Below are positions 6,558-10,569 of a stretch of DNA of 10,569 nucleotides, in pieces; within the stretch, counting starts at the first letter, position 1; each line of letters starts with the position of its first letter. The DNA lies in NCBI GenBank assembly GCA_030743445.1, contig JASLSL010000122.1:1-10569 (forward strand). Reading direction: 5' to 3'. The translations under genes were made by a program, and so were the position numbers. Source of the stretch: Alphaproteobacteria bacterium. Lineage in GTDB: Bacteria > Pseudomonadota > Alphaproteobacteria > UBA8366. A model generated the notes under the pieces. It saw only the letters and a list, made by a program, of their open reading frames with translations, searched no databases and was not told the DNA's origin.

Positions 6558-7316
6558 ATGGATGACAAAAATGCGATCGAGATCGTCGAATGCCACGCCG
6601 AGGGCGAGGTCGGCGACGTCATCGTCGGCGGGGTCGAGCCGCCGACCGGCGATAGCGTATGGGACCAGTCGCGCTTCATCGCCGAGGACGAAACATTGCG
6701 CAACTTCACCCTCAACGAGCCGCGCGGCGGGGTGTTCCGCCACGTGAACCTGCTGGTGCCGCCGAAGGACCAGAAGGCCGACACCGCCTTCGGCGGCGAC
6801 AGCTTCGTCATCGTCGAGGCGGCCGCACTCGGCTTTTCGCTCAGGCCCGACGAGGCGCGCGACATCGCCATCGCCGGCATGCGGATCACCGCCGCTACCA
6901 ACGAGCAGCTCGGCTTCCATCATCCGGAGCTCGCCGGCTGGGACCACATCTCGCTCTGCCAGGTGGCGGCGCCGGTCGAGACGGCGGGCGGGGTCAAGAC
7001 CGGACGGAACGCGGTCGCCATCCGGCCCGGCAAGATCGACCGCTCGCCCTGCGGCACCGGCTGCTGTGCCAGGATGGCGGTGCTCCACGCCAAGGGCGAA
7101 TTGGCGGTCGGCGAGACCTTCGTCGGCCTTTCCTTGATCGACTCGCGCTTTACCTGCCGCATCGAGGCCGAGACCACTATCGGCGGCCGGCCGGCCATTA
7201 TCCCCTCGCTCGAGGGCCGCGCTTGGATTACCGGGAGACGATCCCTGACCCTCGATCCCACCGACCCGTGGCCCGCCGGCTATCGGCTGAGCGACACCTG
7301 GCCGAACCTTCCCTAG
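6558..7316 (+). CDS. Proline racemase/hydroxyproline epimerase-family protein with an apparent internal deletion
   Basis: The 252 residues match both ends of the proline racemase/hydroxyproline epimerase/trans-3-hydroxyproline dehydratase family: VECHAEGEVGDVIVGG (10-25), LNEPRGGVFRHVNLLVPP (52-69), GGDSFVIVEAAALGF (79-93) and SPCGTGCCAR (163-172). Cys165 is the usual second catalytic cysteine. Family members as I know them have 310-350 residues. The block normally between VNLLVPPK and DTAxGGDSF, which carries the first catalytic loop MSGSNxxC, is absent. The join falls near residues 70-79 (about 6765-6795) and keeps the frame. With one half of the two-base active site gone, ordinary racemisation is unlikely. 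It may be a recently disabled gene, a shortened protein with a new role, or an assembly collapse. There is no clear ribosome binding site before the ATG. Confidence 0.85.
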   Translation: MDDKNAIEIVECHAEGEVGDVIVGGVEPPTGDSVWDQSRFIAEDETLRNFTLNEPRGGVFRHVNLLVPPKDQKADTAFGGDSFVIVEAAALGFSLRPDEARDIAIAGMRITAATNEQLGFHHPELAGWDHISLCQVAAPVETAGGVKTGRNAVAIRPGKIDRSPCGTGCCARMAVLHAKGELAVGETFVGLSLIDSRFTCRIEAETTIGGRPAIIPSLEGRAWITGRRSLTLDPTDPWPAGYRLSDTWPNLP

Positions 7317-7318
7317 CC

Positions 7319-7353
7319 GTCATTCCGGGGCGCGTCCCCGCCTACGCGGGGAC
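7319..7353. repeat. Short dispersed-type palindrome (GTCATTCCGG family)
   Basis: The stretch begins CGTCATTCCGGGG just after the racemase-family stop codon. It contains a perfect 8-bp stem GTCCCCGC / GCGGGGAC (7334-7341 and 7346-7353) with a 4-base loop. Its opening resembles that of the element at 7588. I recall such CGTCATTCC-type units as common intergenic repeats in alphaproteobacteria; copy number cannot be checked from one window. It could also protect or stop the upstream transcript, though no T-run follows. Confidence 0.5.
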
Positions 7354-7420
7354 AGGCATGCGGGGAGCCGAAATTGACGGGTTGGGAACGCCCTAGACCG
7401 GCGCCCGGCCGCTACGCAGC

Positions 7421-7554
7421 CACCCTCACCTTCCCACTTCGTGGGGCCCTCCCTCTCCCGCAAGCGGGAGAGGGTTATTTGTGCCAGCTTCGATGTCGAG
7501 CCCCTCTCCCATGCCAATGGGGCCCACCGCGAAGCGGTGGGAGGGTGATGGGCC
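7421..7554. repeat. Composite palindromic repeat with three hairpins (MITE-like)
   Basis: Three hairpins lie in 134 bases: CCCAC/GTGGG (7433-7445), a perfect 11-bp stem CCCTCTCCCGC/GCGGGAGAGGG with an AA loop (7451-7474), and CCCACCGC/GCGGTGGG (7523-7541). The left end CACCCTCACCTTCCCA is roughly the inverse complement of the right end GGTGGGAGGGTGATGGG, so the unit is an imperfect inverted repeat. The central hairpin is followed by TTATTT on the plus strand and could terminate transcription. There is no coding sequence. It resembles dispersed non-autonomous elements, but no target-site duplication is obvious. Confidence 0.55.
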
Positions 7555-7587
7555 TAAAACCGGCACCGACCCCGTTACCCCACCAAC

Positions 7588-7622
7588 GTCATCCCGGATA
7601 GCGCCTTCGGGCTTCCGGGACG
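7588..7622. repeat. Second short dispersed-type palindrome (GTCATCCCGG family)
   Basis: GTCATCCCGGA opens the unit. TCCCGGA (7592-7598) pairs with TCCGGGA (7614-7620) around an inner GC-rich segment. It has the same orientation and similar opening as the palindrome at 7319, so the two may be diverged copies flanking the composite element between them. Confidence 0.45.
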
Positions 7623-7625
7623 GCG

Positions 7626-7674
7626 ATGTTGTGCTATGACAGGTCAACCAACACCCAGCACGGGAGCACAACAT
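7626..7674 (+). promoter_or_regulatory. 10-bp inverted repeat enclosing the ribosome binding site of the beta-hydroxyacid dehydrogenase gene
   Basis: ATGTTGTGCT (7626-7635) is the exact inverse complement of AGCACAACAT (7665-7674), with 29 bases between. The right arm overlaps the end of the GGGAG ribosome binding site (7662-7666) and the first two bases of the ATG at 7673. In RNA the stem would hide the start codon. As DNA it could be a split operator. Confidence 0.4.
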
Positions 7675-8599
7675 GAAAGTCGGATTCATCGGCCTCGGCA
7701 CCATGGGGGCGAGCATCGCCCTCAACGCGATCAAGGGGCAGCACTCGCTCACCGTCTACGACACCAACAGGGACGCGGCCGCACCACACCTGGAGATCGG
7801 GGCGGAGTGGGCGGACTCGCCGCGCGCGGTGGCGGCGGCGAGCGACGTGGTGTTCACCTCGCTGCCGGGGCCGCCCGAGGTCGAGGCGGTGGCGCTCGGG
7901 CCGGACGGGCTGATCGAGGGGCTGTCGGCGGGCACGGCCTATTTCGACCTCAGCACCAACTCGCCGACCCTGATGCGGCGGCTCCACGAAGTCTTCGCCG
8001 AAAAGGGGATCGATGTGCTCGATGCGCCGGTCAGCGGCGGGCCCGAGGGTGCGCGCACCGGCAAAATGGCGATCTGGGTCGGCGGCGACAAGGCCGCGTT
8101 CGAGAAGTACCTGCCGGTGCTCGACACCATGGGCGACGCGCCCTACTACGTCGGCCCGATCGGCGCCGGTGCGATCGCCAAGCTGGTGCACAATATGAGC
8201 GGCTACGTCATCCAGGCGGCCCTCGCCGAGACCTTCACCATGGGGGTCAAGGCGGGCCTCGCGCCCGACGTGATCTTCGAGGCGGTGCGCAGCGGGGCCG
8301 GCGGCCGCGCCCGGACCTTCGACCGCCTGGCGCGAAATTTCCTGCCCGGGCGCTACGACCCGCCGGACTTCGCCTTGAAGCTGGCGCGCAAGGACGTGGC
8401 GCTGGCCTGCGAGCTCGGCCGCGAGTTCGAGGTGCCGATGCGCCTCGCCCACATGACCTTGGCCGAGATGACCGAGGCGATCAACCGCGGCTGGGGCGAC
8501 CGCGACTCGCGAATATCGATGCTGCTGCAGTGCGAGCGCGCCAGCGTCGAGATCAAGGTGCCTGAGGCGCGGATCAAGGAGATCATGGAGCAGGATTAG
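7673..8599 (+). CDS. 3-hydroxyisobutyrate dehydrogenase-family NAD(P)-dependent oxidoreductase
   Basis: This 308-residue beta-hydroxyacid dehydrogenase has the Rossmann motif GLGTMG (residues 7-12), the substrate loop DAPVSGGPEGARTG, and the catalytic Lys170 with Asn174 (KLVHN). The C-terminal half is the helical domain that shapes the active site. The family includes 3-hydroxyisobutyrate, tartronate semialdehyde and 6-phosphogluconate-like dehydrogenases. Length is normal (about 290-310). Substrate is not fixed by sequence; MmsB, GarR or a glyoxylate/succinic semialdehyde reductase role are alternatives. The start at 7673 is supported by GGGAG upstream. It follows a repeat-filled gap and is probably transcribed on its own. 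Confidence 0.9.
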   Translation: MKVGFIGLGTMGASIALNAIKGQHSLTVYDTNRDAAAPHLEIGAEWADSPRAVAAASDVVFTSLPGPPEVEAVALGPDGLIEGLSAGTAYFDLSTNSPTLMRRLHEVFAEKGIDVLDAPVSGGPEGARTGKMAIWVGGDKAAFEKYLPVLDTMGDAPYYVGPIGAGAIAKLVHNMSGYVIQAALAETFTMGVKAGLAPDVIFEAVRSGAGGRARTFDRLARNFLPGRYDPPDFALKLARKDVALACELGREFEVPMRLAHMTLAEMTEAINRGWGDRDSRISMLLQCERASVEIKVPEARIKEIMEQD

Positions 8600-8611
8600 G
8601 TCGATTTAATT

Positions 8612-8659
8612 CGGGGACACCCCACTAAATGCAAAACTGCAATTAGTGGGGTGTCCCCG
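8612..8659. repeat. Long near-perfect palindrome (REP/MITE-like)
   Basis: CGGGGACACCCCACTAA (8612-8628) is the exact inverse complement of 8643-8659. Inside it TGCA pairs with TGCA around an AAAC loop, with one A-A mismatch between the stems, so 21 pairs form in 48 bases. The edges are AT-rich (TTTAATT before, TAAAAAA after). GGGGACAC/GTGTCCCC ends are typical, to my knowledge, of palindromes linked to REP-associated tyrosine (IS200-like) transposases. No transposase is present here. It sits between two plus-strand genes. It could block read-through, but the plus strand lacks the U-run of an intrinsic terminator. Confidence 0.75.
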
Positions 8660-8682
8660 TAAAAAATGAGGAGGGACGCGAT

Positions 8683-9159
8683 ATGCGGCTCGAAGGTTCG
8701 TGCCATTGCGGGGCGGTGCGGTTCCGGCTCGACTCCGCCCACCCCTATCCGTTCAACCGGTGCTATTGCTCGATCTGCCGCAAGACCCAGGGCGGCGGCG
8801 GCTATGCGATCAACCTCTCGGGCGACGCCCGGACGCTCGAGGTCGAAGGCGAGGACAGCATCGCTGTTTACCGGGCGCACCTCGAAGGTGTCGGCGAGCC
8901 GAGCCCGGCCGAGCGCCGGTTCTGCCGCACCTGCGGCTCGGCGCTCTGGGTCTGGGACCCGCGCTGGCCGGATCTGCTACACCCCTTCGCCTCGGCGATC
9001 GACAGCGAGCTGCCGGTGCCGCCCGAGACCACGCACCTGTTGCTCGGCTCCAAGGCGTCGTGGGTCCCGGTCGAAGCGGGACAGAACGACAAGCAGTTCG
9101 ACGAATATCCCGACGAGTCGATCGCCGACTGGCACCAGCGGTTGGGGCTGGAGAGTTGA
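8683..9159 (+). CDS. GFA/CENP-V-domain zinc protein
   Basis: This 158-residue protein has the zinc-binding cysteines of the glutathione-dependent formaldehyde-activating (GFA) fold: Cys7 and Cys9 (GSCHCGAV), Cys27, Cys29 and Cys32 (CYCSICRKTQG), and Cys81 and Cys84 (FCRTCGSAL). Length and motif order are typical. Most proteins with this fold have no proven activity, and the formaldehyde-glutathione role is established for few, so the product is best called a GFA-family protein. The start is supported by GAGGAGGGA about 7 bases upstream. The palindrome at 8612-8659 lies just before the ribosome binding site and may affect expression. Confidence 0.9.
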   Translation: MRLEGSCHCGAVRFRLDSAHPYPFNRCYCSICRKTQGGGGYAINLSGDARTLEVEGEDSIAVYRAHLEGVGEPSPAERRFCRTCGSALWVWDPRWPDLLHPFASAIDSELPVPPETTHLLLGSKASWVPVEAGQNDKQFDEYPDESIADWHQRLGLES

Positions 9160-9284
9160 GTGGACCGGTTGGCGATGTTGAGGGTGTCCAGACGTGGGCG
9201 GTGTGACTTTCGTCAAGGTCGAGGTGGATTGACCTAGAGTCCGCTTCGCAAGGGGATGGGTTCCGGCGATCGGGGAGCGAGTCC

Positions 9285-10569
9285 ATGGCGCGGCGAAGTT
9301 GGGAGGCGAGTTATCCGGAGGGCGTCCGCTGGGACGTCGAGATCGAGCCGAAACTGCTGCAATCCTTCCTCGACGAGGCGGCGGAGGACTCGGCGGATCG
9401 AACGTTCTGCGACTTCCTCGGCAACATGATCACCTACCGCGAGATGCGCGGCCTCGCCGACCGGGTCGCCAACGGGCTCCAGGACCTCGGCGTCGGGCCC
9501 GACGCCAAGGTCGGCCTGTTTCTGCCCAACGTGCCGCATTATGTCGCCGCCTTCTTCGGCGTGCTGAAGGCGGGCGGAATCGTCGTCAACTACAGCCCGC
9601 TGCTGCCCGAACGCGGCCTCGCCTTCCAGATCGAGGATTCCGAGACCGACGTGATGATCTCGATCGACAACCAGGCGATACTGCCCAACCTGCGAAAAGC
9701 GGCGGCGAGCACGCGGCTGAAGCATGTCGTCCTCGCGACCCAGGCGGAGACGACCACGCCCGGCTTGACGGCGCCGGCGTCCCAGGAACCGCCGGACGAC
9801 GGCAAGTTCATGTCCTTCCAAGCCCTGATCGACAACGCGGGCGATTTCGTGCCGGTCGAGCCGGCCGAGGGGACGGAGACGGTCGTCGTCTTTCAGTACA
9901 CGGGCGGGACCACCGGCACGCCGAAGGGTGCGATGCTGACCCACCGCTGCATGTCGGCGGCCTGTCGGATGTACCAGTCCTGGGACGTCGTCAGCGACGA
10001 CGACCCGAGGAAGCGCAAGACCATTCTGGTGCTGCCGCTGTTCCACATCTATGGCCTCACCTACGCGATGCTGGGCAGCATCCGCGACCGCTCGCAGGTC
10101 ATCCTTCACCCGCAGCCGGACATGGGCCGCATCCTGACCGACATCGCCGAGAAGAAGCCGACGCATCTTCCGGGCGTGCCGACGCTGTTCATGGGGCTGC
10201 TCGCGCATCCCCAGGCCAAGGAGACGGATTTCTCCTCGCTCGAATATTGCGGCTCGGGCGGCGCGCCACTCCCGGTCGAGGTGCAGCGGGCGTTCCAAGA
10301 GCTGACCGGCGTCAGGCTGCTGGAAGGCTACGGCCTCACCGAGACCTCGCCTGCGGGCACGGTGCAGAGGCTCGAAGGCGAGTACCGAACGGGCTCCTGC
10401 GGCCTGCCGCTGCCGGGGATCGATCTCGAGATTCGCAGTCTCGAGGACGGCGTCACCGTGATGCCGCCCGGCGCGATCGGCGAGATCTGCTTCGCCGGCC
10501 CGCAGTTGATGGCCGGATACTGGAAGCGACCCGAGGAGACGGCGGAGGCGCTCCGCGACGGCTGGCTCT
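9285..10569 (+). CDS. AMP-forming acyl-CoA ligase (ANL superfamily), 3' end outside the window
   Basis: The first 428 residues of an acyl-adenylate-forming CoA ligase are present, and the frame is still open at the window edge (family about 500-560). Visible core motifs are the phosphate loop YTGGTTGTPKG (205-215), LPLFHIYG, the YGLTETSP segment (349-356, with Glu353) and GYWKRPEET near the end; the hinge and catalytic Lys lie beyond. It would activate a carboxylic acid with ATP and CoA; fatty or aryl acids are both possible and specificity cannot be read. The start follows GGGGAG by 8 bases. The 125-base gap before it holds a TTGACC (9229-9234) that could be a -35 box, but no clear -10. Confidence 0.93.
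   Translation, partial: MARRSWEASYPEGVRWDVEIEPKLLQSFLDEAAEDSADRTFCDFLGNMITYREMRGLADRVANGLQDLGVGPDAKVGLFLPNVPHYVAAFFGVLKAGGIVVNYSPLLPERGLAFQIEDSETDVMISIDNQAILPNLRKAAASTRLKHVVLATQAETTTPGLTAPASQEPPDDGKFMSFQALIDNAGDFVPVEPAEGTETVVVFQYTGGTTGTPKGAMLTHRCMSAACRMYQSWDVVSDDDPRKRKTILVLPLFHIYGLTYAMLGSIRDRSQVILHPQPDMGRILTDIAEKKPTHLPGVPTLFMGLLAHPQAKETDFSSLEYCGSGGAPLPVEVQRAFQELTGVRLLEGYGLTETSPAGTVQRLEGEYRTGSCGLPLPGIDLEIRSLEDGVTVMPPGAIGEICFAGPQLMAGYWKRPEETAEALRDGWL

Noticed and set aside
7319..7622. CRISPR array
   Set aside because: The repeated units are hairpins of different sequence with no regular spacing or spacer set.
8612..8667. Classical intrinsic terminator
   Set aside because: The plus strand has an A-run, not a U-run, after the stem; on the minus strand the AATTAAAT after the stem is weak.
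9212..9245. MerR-type operator (TTGACCTAGAGTCC) before the CoA ligase
   Set aside because: The second half of the dyad is missing and no -10 box is found at 19-20 bases spacing.

Overview
The window looks like chromosomal DNA from a high-GC alphaproteobacterium, possibly a Rhodospirillales-like lineage or a metagenome-assembled relative. This rests on codons that almost always end in G or C, Shine-Dalgarno-led genes packed into short operons, and GC-rich dispersed palindromes of a kind I remember from that class. The taxonomic call is inference. No rRNA, tRNA, CRISPR array, integrase or complete insertion sequence was seen.

Layout. Positions 1-161 hold the 3' end of an unrecognised gene. A plus-strand operon (399-4295) encodes the three subunits of a molybdenum hydroxylase: FAD subunit, [2Fe-2S] subunit and Mo-pterin catalytic subunit. 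A small MoaD/ThiS-like protein ending in Gly-Gly follows. The catalytic subunit lacks the cysteine of true CO dehydrogenase, so its substrate is unknown. Positions 4305-4442 (minus) look like the C-terminal remnant of a lost gene. A minus-strand cluster (6461 down to 4499) encodes two short-chain dehydrogenases and an exported Sel1/TPR-like protein. Divergent from it at 6558-7316 is a proline racemase/hydroxyproline epimerase family gene that seems to have lost an internal block in frame. A 356-base gap (7317-7672) is filled with palindromic repeats. It is followed by a 3-hydroxyisobutyrate dehydrogenase-family gene (7673-8599), a long near-perfect palindrome (8612-8659), a GFA-type zinc protein (8683-9159), and the first 428 codons of an acyl-CoA ligase that runs off the window (9285-10569).

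How it fits together. The set (Mo hydroxylase, two SDRs, racemase/epimerase-like protein, beta-hydroxyacid dehydrogenase, CoA ligase) reads as an accessory catabolic region for small organic acids or ring compounds. No single pathway can be assigned. The best leads are the SDR at 4940-5677, in which Asn, Ser and Tyr of the catalytic tetrad are replaced, the shortened racemase-family protein, and the palindromic elements at 7319-7674 and 8612-8659. I see no convincing wholly new multi-gene system.
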